Part shown: positions 1 to 7,978 of the stretch, piece by piece
How positions within the stretch are numbered: position 1 is the stretch's first letter
Layout of the letters: every line of letters starts with the position of its first letter
Assembly (NCBI RefSeq): GCF_014201715.1
Contig: NZ_JACHFD010000014.1
Coordinates: 48,109-112,108, forward strand
Length of the DNA stretch: 64,000 nt
Direction: 5' to 3'
Source of the DNA: Haloferula luteola
GTDB lineage: Bacteria > Verrucomicrobiota > Verrucomicrobiia > Verrucomicrobiales > Akkermansiaceae
Notes under the pieces: generated by a model
What the model was told of the DNA's origin: nothing
The model's database searches: none
The model's input: the letters and a program-made list of their open reading frames with translations, nothing else
Position numbers and translations under genes: made by a program

Positions 1-661
1 TCCGGTCCTGCTGACCGTCGACGGAATCGGCATAGAAGTAGGTCATGCCTCCTTCATCGGACCAGGTCCCATCGGTGACGTTGGCCAACCAGCTGTTGGC
101 GAGATTGACGGCATCTGTCGCATCGCCCACGCCGGTGTCGGCAATGTTGGCGGACAGGTTCTGGCCCGCGATAGAGGAATCGAGAGTGTAGGTAGGGTCG
201 AGGCCGAGGTAAGGATTGCCGTCCTCAATGATTTCCCAAATGCCAAGCTGGATGGCCGCGGCATACGTGCCGGTGGAAGTGGAAAGGAAGAGGGGCAGGG
301 CGTTGGAGAGAAACACCTGAAGGGCATCCTGCTTGGCCGTGGAAAGGCTCCCGAGGCCAACCGAGACGTCGTAAACCGGTGGCGTGCTCAGGCCGACATA
401 AAGCTCAGAGCAAAAATCGTAAACCGAGACGCTCGAGCCATCTGGAGTGATCACCGTGGTACGGTATCCGCCCACGGGGACCACCGTCATGGTTCCGGAG
501 GTGGTATTGAAACCCACCTGATCGACGACCCAGCTGTTGGTGTGATGATAAGTCTCCGGGTCAAACGGAAAGGTATCGTCGTAACTGAGATTGATCGACT
601 GCGCACCAGCTGAGGCGGCAAGCCCGAGCATCGCAGCCAAGACGGGACACTTGGCAAACAT
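1..661 (-). CDS. exported protein, probably PEP-CTERM type (C-terminus off window)
   Basis: Reading leftwards from ATG at 661 the frame stays open to the window edge, giving 220 residues without a stop. Residues 1-20 form a signal peptide (Lys, hydrophobic stretch, Ala-Gly-Ala-Gln cleavage region). The mature part is Thr/Ser/Asp rich. It contains a FCSELY segment near residue 83, an AAIQLGIWEIIEDG segment near 135 and a LANSWLANV segment near 190. This order (Cys-containing strand, helix with QLxxWE, then a WL helix) is familiar from secreted proteins that end in a PEP-CTERM sorting signal. That C-terminus would lie outside the window, so the class is inferred. Function is unknown. Confidence 0.6.
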   Translation of the reverse strand, partial: MFAKCPVLAAMLGLAASAGAQSINLSYDDTFPFDPETYHHTNSWVVDQVGFNTTSGTMTVVPVGGYRTTVITPDGSSVSVYDFCSELYVGLSTPPVYDVSVGLGSLSTAKQDALQVFLSNALPLFLSTSTGTYAAAIQLGIWEIIEDGNPYLGLDPTYTLDSSIAGQNLSANIADTGVGDATDAVNLANSWLANVTDGTWSDEGGMTYFYADSVDGQQDR

Positions 662-801
662 GGGGGTGGGTGGGGTAGAGGGTGATAGAAACGGGGGATG
701 ACGTCATCCCGTAGGATGAACGCCGGACACACGGGGGGATAGCAGAGATCTCTCGGGGCTGACAAGCCTGAATTTCAAGCCCTTGTCGGGCGGCCAAGTT
801 C

Positions 802-1221
802 TCAAAGGCGACCTTCGTCTGCATCGATGTAGTCCATGAAGCTACGAATGTCGTCCCGATGGGCGAAGCCGGATTCCTGTTTGCGGGTCGCCAAGCGCTC
901 AGCAAGGTCGTCGCGGCTTCCGCGGTGAAGCATGTAGCTCCTCCACCATGCGGCTTCGTAGGGTGGGCGTTCGATGCCATTTTCACGGGCCCATGAGAGC
1001 GTTTCTTCATCGGTTTTGCCGTTGAGGACGAAGGCTTTCAGGTCCTCGTATTCGACCCCGAGAAACTGGCAGGTCCAGAGGTCCATCCCGGAGCCGAGAT
1101 TCGCATGGTAGTCGGTGGCAAGGGTGCCGGCAGCCATGCGGCGGATCTTGTCGCAGAGGCGGGGGAAGTAGATGACTCCGTCGGTTTCCAGGAAGGGACT
1201 GCAAGGAATGGTATCGGTCAC
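802..1221 (-). CDS. DUF5069 family protein
   Basis: 139 residues from a GTG start. The family signature GVIYFPRLCDKIRRMAAGTL followed by DYHANLGSGMD and a CQFLGVEY segment is typical of DUF5069, a small soluble bacterial family of unknown function. The GTG at 1221 puts about 13 residues before the conserved block, as in relatives; a longer version from a TTG at 1308 lacks conserved sequence in the added part. It is divergent from the DUF1460 gene at 1338. Confidence 0.72.
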   Translation of the reverse strand: MTDTIPCSPFLETDGVIYFPRLCDKIRRMAAGTLATDYHANLGSGMDLWTCQFLGVEYEDLKAFVLNGKTDEETLSWARENGIERPPYEAAWWRSYMLHRGSRDDLAERLATRKQESGFAHRDDIRSFMDYIDADEGRL

Positions 1222-1337
1222 GGCGACAGTCTGCCGACCGGTCGTGAGGTGCCGCAATACGCGAATCGGGCGAAATTCTGCGGAACGCTCGGGTTGGTGG
1301 CTTTCCAAGAATCCGCCTTCTCGGATAAGCTGCCATC

Positions 1338-2312
1338 ATGAATCGTGGATGGTGGTGGATCATGATGGCCATGCTGCTTGGATGGGCGACGCCGCAAGGG
1401 ACAGCTCAAGAGCTTGCTGGAGCCCCGGCGGTGCCTGCGGCCTGTCCGCAACGCTTGCCCTTGCGCACCACCTTCACGGGCCAGCAGAAGTTTCGAGCGA
1501 TGGTGGCCAAGGCGGAGGCGGAGAATTGGCGGGTCCGACCGATCGGTGTGCGAACGATGCTCGCGGCGCGCGAGATGGTGGGCACGCCCTACGTGAACTT
1601 CACTTTGGAGGCTGATGATCGCATTGAGAATCCCATCGTGAATCTCGAAGGGATGGATTGCTGGACGTTCTACGAGAACGCGTTGGCATTTGCCCGAATG
1701 CTGCGCTTCAAGCCCGGGCCTTATCGACCCGAGGATATGTTGCACATGATTGAGGTCGAGCGATATCGCAATGGAGTGTGCACAGGGAGTTACTTGAGTC
1801 GGATGCATCACCTGGAGGAGGTGTTTTTCAACAACGAGAGCCGGAAGCTTGCCCAAAACATCACGCCTCATCTACCGGGAGCGGTGCGCTTGCAGCGGGA
1901 AATTCGGGAGATGACCGTGCAGTGGAAAAGTTACCGATATTTGCGCAGCAATCCCCGGCTAGTTCCCGAAATGGGGAAGGTTGAAGCCCGGGTTTCGACA
2001 CTTCCAGTGTGGCATGTGCCGAAAGACAAGGTGCGAAACATCGAGAAGGACCTTGCGGATGGCGACGTGTGCGCGATCACCACCCATTGGAAGTATGGGT
2101 ACACCTCGCATGTGGGTCTGATTTTGAAGATCAAGGGGAGAGCCTACTTTTGCCACGCCACCTCCGATCGTGACAAAGGCCGGATGACGATCATTGATCG
2201 TCCGATCACCGATTACTTGATGGGGGCCTCGAAGCATGCCGGCATTGCGGTGTGTCGTCCCGCGGATGTGCCCCCGTCTGCTTTATGGAGGCAGCCTTCG
2301 GTGCGGCGTTGA
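1338..2312 (+). CDS. DUF1460 / N-acetylmuramoyl-L-alanine amidase-like exported protein
   Basis: 324 residues. An N-terminal signal peptide (residues 1-23, ending Gly-Thr-Ala-Gln) indicates export. The remainder matches the DUF1460 family, an NlpC/P60-like papain fold. The likely nucleophile is Cys108 in EGMDCWTFYENAL, and the likely catalytic His is 258 in YTSHVGLIL. Relatives cleave or recycle peptidoglycan stem peptides, so a periplasmic wall-processing role is inferred. The C-terminal motif GASKHAGIAVCRP is also typical. It lies directly upstream of lexA, separated by 72 bp that hold the lexA operator. Confidence 0.78.
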   Translation: MNRGWWWIMMAMLLGWATPQGTAQELAGAPAVPAACPQRLPLRTTFTGQQKFRAMVAKAEAENWRVRPIGVRTMLAAREMVGTPYVNFTLEADDRIENPIVNLEGMDCWTFYENALAFARMLRFKPGPYRPEDMLHMIEVERYRNGVCTGSYLSRMHHLEEVFFNNESRKLAQNITPHLPGAVRLQREIREMTVQWKSYRYLRSNPRLVPEMGKVEARVSTLPVWHVPKDKVRNIEKDLADGDVCAITTHWKYGYTSHVGLILKIKGRAYFCHATSDRDKGRMTIIDRPITDYLMGASKHAGIAVCRPADVPPSALWRQPSVRR

Positions 2313-2356
2313 GGGGCTTCGATTTCTTGCTTGCCGGAATCCGTGATTGGGGGTTT

Positions 2357-2370
2357 TGTTCCTTCGAACA
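2357..2370 (+). promoter_or_regulatory. LexA operator (SOS box) upstream of lexA
   Basis: The perfect dyad TGTTC-CTTC-GAACA lies 14 bp upstream of the chosen lexA start. It equals the palindrome TGTTC-N4-GAACA reported for Verrucomicrobia subdivision 1 LexA. A further TGTTC half-site follows at 2372-2376. The position implies autorepression, and it supports the ATG at 2385 over the upstream ATG at 2331, which would place the operator inside the gene. Confidence 0.82.
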
Positions 2371-2384
2371 CTGTTCTCAATGTC

Positions 2385-2999
2385 ATGTCGGAGCCACTTA
2401 CCCCACGCCAGCGAGAGATTTTCGAGTATCTGCAGGAGTATCAGCGCATGTGCGGGTTGATGCCGTCGACGCGTGAGATCCAGCATTTCTTTGGCTTTGC
2501 CAGTCAGACAGCGGCGATGAGTCATTTGCGGGCTCTCGAACGCAAAGGGGTGATCCAACGCCTACCCAATAAGGCGCGAGCGGTGGTATTGCCTCAGCAA
2601 CTCGATCGTGAACCGATCGTGGACATCCCCATTTACGGGCAAATTGCGGCGGGCATGGCGCAGGACACCACCGCGGAGAGCGAGGGGTGCATTTCGATCG
2701 ATATCAGTTCGCTGGGGATTCGGCCATCGGCGCGGACCTTTGCCCTAAAAGTGCGTGGAGATTCGATGATCAACGCCCACATCTGCGATGGCGACACGGT
2801 GATCTTGGAGTTCCGAGAACCAAGAAAGGGTGACATTGTGGCCGCGTTGATCGATGGAGAAACAACCTTGAAGCGATACGTTTTGAAGGACCGCCGACCT
2901 TATCTTCAGGCAGAGAATCCTGACTATCCGGACCTGATCCCGGCGCGAGAATTGGTCATTCAGGGGGTGCTCGTCGGTTTGATCCGCAAAGCCGCCTAA
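2385..2999 (+). CDS. lexA: LexA repressor
   Basis: 204 residues, the usual LexA length. The N-terminal winged helix (1-65) contains LTPRQREIFEYLQEY and STREIQHFFGFAS. The autocleavage site is Ala89-Gly90 in QIAAGMA. The Ser127 (RGDSM) and Lys163 (TTLKRY) dyad completes the S24 peptidase domain. It represses SOS genes until RecA-stimulated self-cleavage. The operator at 2357-2370 indicates autoregulation. Its stop codon overlaps by 4 bp the stop of the opposing glycosyltransferase gene. Confidence 0.95.
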   Translation: MSEPLTPRQREIFEYLQEYQRMCGLMPSTREIQHFFGFASQTAAMSHLRALERKGVIQRLPNKARAVVLPQQLDREPIVDIPIYGQIAAGMAQDTTAESEGCISIDISSLGIRPSARTFALKVRGDSMINAHICDGDTVILEFREPRKGDIVAALIDGETTLKRYVLKDRRPYLQAENPDYPDLIPARELVIQGVLVGLIRKAA

Positions 3000-3871
3000 T
3001 CGCTCAATGAAGCGTCGAGTCGATTCGCAATCCTGAGCCAGTGAGGTTCTGGAACGACGGGCCAGCCGGGATTTTCAGGCGTCCAAACCCATTTGGTTTC
3101 TGAGTCTCGAAGCCATGCGGCCCACCAACTGAATGAGCTGTTCGCCACGATGGCGTGGCGGCAGGCCTGCATGAGGCGGAAGTCACGAAGTTCATTGGAC
3201 ACGTCGCCATCGTGAAATCGCACCGGAAGGGCCCCGAAATCGAGATGAGTTCGAGCCCAAGCTAAGTCGTCTCCAAACACTTCAAATCGAACTCCGGACA
3301 CACGTTGGGAGGCATCGACAAGAGCCCTCTGGTAGTAGTCGGAGTCGAGACGGGGCGAATATCGAACCCGTCGGATATGAACGAATACGGAGGGTTGATC
3401 GAGGAACTCTTGTTCGAGTGCGAGATCGGAGGCGACCTCAAGGGGCGGTGGAGTGAGTTCGCGGCGCAGTGGGGTGGCAAAGTCGCGAAAGTAATCTCCA
3501 TCCTGCCAGTAGCCGTTGAGAAAAATCGTTTTCCGAGAGGAGGAAAAGTTCAGGAGGTCGGAAGGTCTCGTCGATTTTCTTTCCACCCAGTACGAGCGGG
3601 AGTCGGCCGGGAAAAAGCGATCGAAGAGACGTCGGCTGCGGTGGCGGAAAGAGCGACTGGACCCGAGTCGAAGTGACGCTGGGGCGAGGGACGACTCGAT
3701 CGGAAATTCCCCCAAGCGAAACTGCCGACTGTATCCGTCGCGCAGAAATCCGGACTCCGGGTCGACCCATAGTGTCCGCTGGGTGCGCAGAGCGAGGGCT
3801 CGCGCTGCAGCGTAGGAAAAGAGCTGGTTTCCCAGCCCGCCTTTGATGAGCGCGACAATTGAGCAATCCAC
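2996..3871 (-). CDS. GT11 family glycosyltransferase (alpha-1,2-fucosyltransferase-like)
   Basis: 291 residues from a GTG start; a TTG at 3895 would add eight residues. The N-terminal IKGGLGNQLFSYAAARAL block is the signature of GT11 fucosyltransferases, which move fucose from GDP-fucose to galactose. The later FVHIRR segment (His165) is the donor-site motif, and the C-terminal IVANSSFSWWAAWL block is also typical. An oddity is that the usual HxRRGDY motif reads HIRRVRY, so the Asp is missing. It is the last gene of the minus-strand acylation array, 46 bp after an MBOAT gene, which suggests a substrate in the same glycan. Confidence 0.83.
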   Translation of the reverse strand: MDCSIVALIKGGLGNQLFSYAAARALALRTQRTLWVDPESGFLRDGYSRQFRLGEFPIESSLAPASLRLGSSRSFRHRSRRLFDRFFPADSRSYWVERKSTRPSDLLNFSSSRKTIFLNGYWQDGDYFRDFATPLRRELTPPPLEVASDLALEQEFLDQPSVFVHIRRVRYSPRLDSDYYQRALVDASQRVSGVRFEVFGDDLAWARTHLDFGALPVRFHDGDVSNELRDFRLMQACRHAIVANSSFSWWAAWLRDSETKWVWTPENPGWPVVPEPHWLRIANRLDASLSD

Positions 3872-3917
3872 GGCAAAGAGAGTTCGGGATGTCAAAGATC
3901 CAAGGGAGCGAATGCCA

Positions 3918-5447
3918 TCAGAATTGGAAATAGATGAACTCGCTCAGTTTGTCGAATTCGCGGCTCACGGCATAGAGCAGGGCGAGAGTGAACAAAAGCC
4001 AGCCGGTGGTGGGTCTCCATTGCCAGCGTTTGCGTGGGCCCAGGGCACCTCCTGGAAGTTGGGCGAGTCCGAGAGCCGGGAAGTAGCGACGCATGAACTG
4101 CTGGGTGTTGGGGAGAAACCAAACGAGGATGAGACCTAGGCAAATCGGGCGCCAAGCACGGGTCGAACTGGCGACGATGCCCGATTCCGATGGCCAGAAC
4201 TCCAAGCCATGCAGCCCGGCCATTGACGACAGGATCGAGCGAGTGGCCTCAAGCGCATCGTGCATGGATCCTGTTGCCACGAGCTCGTAGTTGCCCGCGC
4301 GGAAGGGAATCCAGGCAAGGATCACGGCGAGGAAGGTGATGGGGATGGACAGCACCTTGGGGATGGCGGGGAGGGAGAATTTTTTCCTCAAGGCAACCCA
4401 GCCATGGTTGATGCAGAGGTAGAGGCCGTGCAGGCCACCCCAGATAAGAAAGGTCCATCCCGCTCCGTGCCACAGTCCACCCAAGAGCATGGTCATGAGA
4501 AGATTGCCATAGCGCCGGAGGGGGCCGCGGCGATTCCCTCCTAGCGGAATGTAGAGGTAGTCGCGCAAGAAGCGGGAAAGGGTGATGTGCCAGCGCCTCC
4601 AGAAATCGATGACGGAAACGGCCTTGTAAGGGGAGTGGAAGTTGACCGGAAGCTTGATTCCGAAGAGTCGAGCCGACCCGATGGCCATGTCGCTGTAGCC
4701 TGAGAAATCGAAGTAGATCTGGAGGGCATAGGCCAAAGTAGCGGCCCAAGCTTCCCCGCAGGTGAGGCTGCGATCCCCCGAGGCTGCGAGATCAAATAAG
4801 GGAGTTGAAGTCCGGGCAAGGTAGTCGGCGATGACGACCTTTTTGAAGAGTCCGACGACGAGGATGACGGCACCAATGGAAAGATCATTCGCGCTCAGGC
4901 CCTTTCCCTTGTGGCGCACGAACTGTGGGAGCATCTCCTTGTGGTGGACGATGGGCCCGGCAATCAGTTGGGGGAAGAAAGTCACAAAGAGGAGGTAGTC
5001 CCAAAAGTGGTATTCTTTGGTTTCCCCGCGCCACGCATCGACGAGATAGGCGACCTGCTGGAAGGTGAAAAACGAAATCCCGAGAGGCAAAATGATGGCG
5101 GGAATATCAAAGTCAGCATGGGCCCATGAGGTCGCCATTTTGGCGAAAAACCCAGCGTACTTGTAGTAAGAAAGGATGCCCAAGTTGGCGATGACTCCCG
5201 CGGTGAGGATGGCGAAACCGGATTTGCTCGGACGGCGTCTGGAAATGGCTCGGCCAGCGAAGAAATTGGCGATGCATGAACCCCCGATGATCCAGAGATT
5301 GTTCCAGTCCCACCAACCATAGTAGATGAGGCTAGAGACGACGAGGAATGCGACACTGACCCTGAACGGCGCCCGGCGCAGCAGGTGAAAACCCAGAAGC
5401 ACCAGCGGCAGGAAAAAAAGCAGGTAGGTGTAAGAGTTGAAGAGCAT
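3918..5447 (-). CDS. MBOAT family O-acyltransferase (AlgI-like), copy B
   Basis: 509 residues with about ten hydrophobic segments. Typical AlgI/DltB features are the start MLFNSYTYLLFF, the PLGISFFTFQQVAYLVDAWRG block (121-141), PQLIAGPIVHHKEMLPQF (159-176), DFWRRWHITLSRFLRDYLYIPLGG (281-304) and the catalytic LGGLWHGAGW with His327, plus His340. Such proteins transfer acyl groups, commonly acetyl, across the membrane for polysaccharide or teichoic acid modification. The gene begins 6 bp after the preceding SGNH-like gene ends, so the two are surely cotranscribed. It is a close paralogue of the protein at 10502-12052. Confidence 0.93.
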   Translation of the reverse strand: MLFNSYTYLLFFLPLVLLGFHLLRRAPFRVSVAFLVVSSLIYYGWWDWNNLWIIGGSCIANFFAGRAISRRRPSKSGFAILTAGVIANLGILSYYKYAGFFAKMATSWAHADFDIPAIILPLGISFFTFQQVAYLVDAWRGETKEYHFWDYLLFVTFFPQLIAGPIVHHKEMLPQFVRHKGKGLSANDLSIGAVILVVGLFKKVVIADYLARTSTPLFDLAASGDRSLTCGEAWAATLAYALQIYFDFSGYSDMAIGSARLFGIKLPVNFHSPYKAVSVIDFWRRWHITLSRFLRDYLYIPLGGNRRGPLRRYGNLLMTMLLGGLWHGAGWTFLIWGGLHGLYLCINHGWVALRKKFSLPAIPKVLSIPITFLAVILAWIPFRAGNYELVATGSMHDALEATRSILSSMAGLHGLEFWPSESGIVASSTRAWRPICLGLILVWFLPNTQQFMRRYFPALGLAQLPGGALGPRKRWQWRPTTGWLLFTLALLYAVSREFDKLSEFIYFQF

Positions 5448-5453
5448 GGAGAA

Positions 5454-6680
5454 TCAGTGCCGGGCAGCGGCGTGAAGGAGTGACTGACGCCAAGCGAGGT
5501 CCCTTCCGCCAGGACCGTCGAGGTAGGACTGGGCATCGCGAAGGTAGTTTTCTCGCCACACAGGCAGGGATGCGAGGGTCAAGGGGGTGCCGTAGTTTTG
5601 GCCCTCGGCTGAGAGAATGGGCCATCCAGAGATGCGCGCGAGAATGGTGCGACCGACTTCCGGGGTGTAGTGGCCGAAGTCGAGCCAATGTTCCATACGC
5701 TCCCCTGCGCCTAGGGGCATGGGATCGCAGTTCCAAGCGAGGGGGCCTTGGAAGTCCCAGACCGGAGTGGGGAGTTGTTGGGGAAACTTGCCGTCGGCAT
5801 GCCGCACGAGTTGGAGAATGGCCTCGTTTTCACGTGGGACTGTGATCGGGGTGGCTCCGGATGGGGGCAGGCGGGTGAGGAAATGGCTGGGGTGAAGAAC
5901 AAGAATTAGGCGAATTCCACGTTGATGAGAGGTTTCGACGAGGTGGTGGAGGAGCCGCGCTTTGTCAGGAAGCAGGCGGGCTCCCGACTCGAGGGATTCC
6001 GGGAAAGCTTGAGGTCGACGGCGGTTGAGGAGAGCCGCAAGAAGTTGCCGTTGGTCCGTCGAAAACCATTCGGGGCCGAGGCGGTGAAGGCCTCGTGGCG
6101 TGAACTTAGGGGATTCGTGGCGTGAGGCGCGTCGAAGAGTTCGGAGGGACTCGGTGAGGGTCGAAATGCCGACGGCATATCGGAGTTCGCGCTCAAGGTC
6201 GAAGCCGCCATCAGCAAGCGGCGAACTGGCAAAGTCGGCCAGACGACGGGTATCAAAATCGCTCGTGAGATCTCCGGGGTCGATTCCGAAGAAGACGGCT
6301 TCAGGTTGGTGGTGACGGAGCAGTTCGTCGAAAACGGCTACGTTCTCGTAGAAGAAGCTACCGCTGGCCGCGAGGTTGTAGACATCATTGCGTTGCCAAT
6401 CCGGGAGGTCGGGGTCCCACGCAGTCATGACCCGAGAGGAGCCGATGAGCGCGATGCCAATGTGCTCCGCGGATCGAATCAAACCACATTTTCCCGTGCG
6501 AAGCTGGGATTCGATTTCCCGATAGGCATCGAGCTTCGAAGATTGGAGGGGGCTGGCGAGGATGCGGAATGGATCGACCACCAGATTGATGGCCAAGCTG
6601 AGCAGCAAGATCCCCAAAAGGCAGGTGAGCAATGCCACCGCATAGCGGGTGGCGGGGGCTCGGCGAATGGGGTGACTCAT
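5454..6680 (-). CDS. membrane-anchored SGNH/DltD-like protein, paralogue 5
   Basis: 408 residues. One N-terminal membrane helix (about 13-33) is followed by NLVVDPFR, then RTGKCG and Gly80-Ser81-Ser82-Arg83-Val. The GSS resembles the nucleophile block of DltD-like SGNH proteins. A DxxH pair (Asp334, His337, in HWLDFGHY) lies 75 residues from the C-terminus. SGNH partners of MBOAT proteins receive acyl groups and pass them to an extracellular glycan; that role is inferred here. It is most similar to paralogue 4 next door, sharing RTGKCG, GSSRVM and FFYEN. Confidence 0.78.
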   Translation of the reverse strand: MSHPIRRAPATRYAVALLTCLLGILLLSLAINLVVDPFRILASPLQSSKLDAYREIESQLRTGKCGLIRSAEHIGIALIGSSRVMTAWDPDLPDWQRNDVYNLAASGSFFYENVAVFDELLRHHQPEAVFFGIDPGDLTSDFDTRRLADFASSPLADGGFDLERELRYAVGISTLTESLRTLRRASRHESPKFTPRGLHRLGPEWFSTDQRQLLAALLNRRRPQAFPESLESGARLLPDKARLLHHLVETSHQRGIRLILVLHPSHFLTRLPPSGATPITVPRENEAILQLVRHADGKFPQQLPTPVWDFQGPLAWNCDPMPLGAGERMEHWLDFGHYTPEVGRTILARISGWPILSAEGQNYGTPLTLASLPVWRENYLRDAQSYLDGPGGRDLAWRQSLLHAAARH

Positions 6681-6726
6681 GAGGATCCGAAAGGACGGAG
6701 GGTGAAGGAGGTCGCTCGCTGGGAGG

Positions 6727-7968
6727 TCAGTCCGGTTTGCGTGCTTTCTCGATCACCGAGATTTTCCATAGGATGTCATCATGCCCGGCGCCTTCGATGT
6801 AGCGGGTATAGCCATCGACGCAGTGCTGGGTCCAAGAGGCAAGGTTTTCGGATGTTAGGCGAATGCCGTAGTTTTCGCCCTCGGGGATGGGGAGATTCCA
6901 GTCGAAGATTCGGGCCAACATCAGATGACCCATGGAGCTGGAGTAGTGTTCGAAGTCTGCCCAATGGGGCATGCGGGACTCCGCATCGGGAGGAATGGGG
7001 TCGCAATTGAGCGGGTGAGCATCACGGAAGTCCCAAACCACGGTGGGCGGCTTGTCGGGGTGGGCGGCATCGGACGAGGCGACGATCTCAACGATCCCTT
7101 CACGCTCGAGACTGAGTGGTGGTTGGGTCGGAGGGGTAAGATCGGCGTAGGGGAGAACGTGCTGGGGATGGAGAAGCAGAATGAGGCGAATATCCTTTTC
7201 GTGGCAGGTATCGATGATTCCCCGGAGCAGTCTTCCTTTGTCTTCGCGAATCGGATTGGCGATGCGATCTTTGGTGACAAAGCCGAATGCGGCCTGAGTG
7301 CGAAAGGCTTCTGCGAGGAAGGCGCGCTGACTCGATCGGGTCTTCGCTTTGGCTTTGCTTTTGTCTTTGAGACGAAAGCCGCGGGGGCTGAACTTCGGAG
7401 GGGTATCGCGCGCGGCGCGAATCAGGGTTTGGATGGATTCTTCCAGGCTGGAGACACCAATGTGGTATCGAAGTTCGCGATCGATGCGGGTTTTGGCATC
7501 GCCGAGAGGGGAGGCATAGTAGTCACCCATTGGGCGGCTATCGAGATCGCTGCTGAGGTCGCCGGGATCAATGCCGAGGACGATCGTTTCCGGATTCTGG
7601 TGGGCAACGAGGTACCGAAACATGGCCTCATTTTCGTAGAAGAAGCTCGCACTCGCACCGAGGTTGTAGACGTCGTCGCGTCCCCAATCCGGGAGTTCAG
7701 GATCCAGGGCAAGCATGACCCGAGAGGAACCTAAGAGGGCGATTCCGATGTGCGGAGCGGAACGAACAAATCCACATTTTCCGGTTCGAGTCTGTGAGGA
7801 AATGTCGCGATAAGGATCGAGCGATTTCGAATGGAAGGGGGTGGCCAAAAGTCGCCAGGGATCGACCACCAAATTGGTGCCCAGCGCGAGGGTGAGGACG
7901 ATGCCAATGATCAGGAGGAAGCTCGCGATGAACTTCCAGCTCGGAGGGCGGGCGCGGAAAAAACTCAT
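6727..7968 (-). CDS. membrane-anchored SGNH/DltD-like protein, paralogue 4
   Basis: 413 residues from ATG 7968, preceded by a GAGGTG ribosome-binding site; a GTG nine bases upstream is the alternative. The architecture matches paralogue 5: a membrane helix at about 14-32, NLVVDPWR, RTGKCG, a GSSR nucleophile motif at residues 80-83, and a terminal DxxH (Asp338, His341). The near-identical spacing of GSS and DxxH argues for an active SGNH fold. It starts 10 bp after the end of paralogue 3, so it is translationally close. Its local similarity to paralogue 5 suggests the most recent duplication in the array. Confidence 0.77.
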   Translation of the reverse strand: MSFFRARPPSWKFIASFLLIIGIVLTLALGTNLVVDPWRLLATPFHSKSLDPYRDISSQTRTGKCGFVRSAPHIGIALLGSSRVMLALDPELPDWGRDDVYNLGASASFFYENEAMFRYLVAHQNPETIVLGIDPGDLSSDLDSRPMGDYYASPLGDAKTRIDRELRYHIGVSSLEESIQTLIRAARDTPPKFSPRGFRLKDKSKAKAKTRSSQRAFLAEAFRTQAAFGFVTKDRIANPIREDKGRLLRGIIDTCHEKDIRLILLLHPQHVLPYADLTPPTQPPLSLEREGIVEIVASSDAAHPDKPPTVVWDFRDAHPLNCDPIPPDAESRMPHWADFEHYSSSMGHLMLARIFDWNLPIPEGENYGIRLTSENLASWTQHCVDGYTRYIEGAGHDDILWKISVIEKARKPD

Positions 7969-7978
7969 GGTGAGCACC

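Noticed and set aside
6925..7734. Plus-strand open frame of 269 codons opposite SGNH paralogue 4
   Set aside because: It is fully antisense to a gene with conserved motifs and shows no family similarity; high GC content keeps the frame open.
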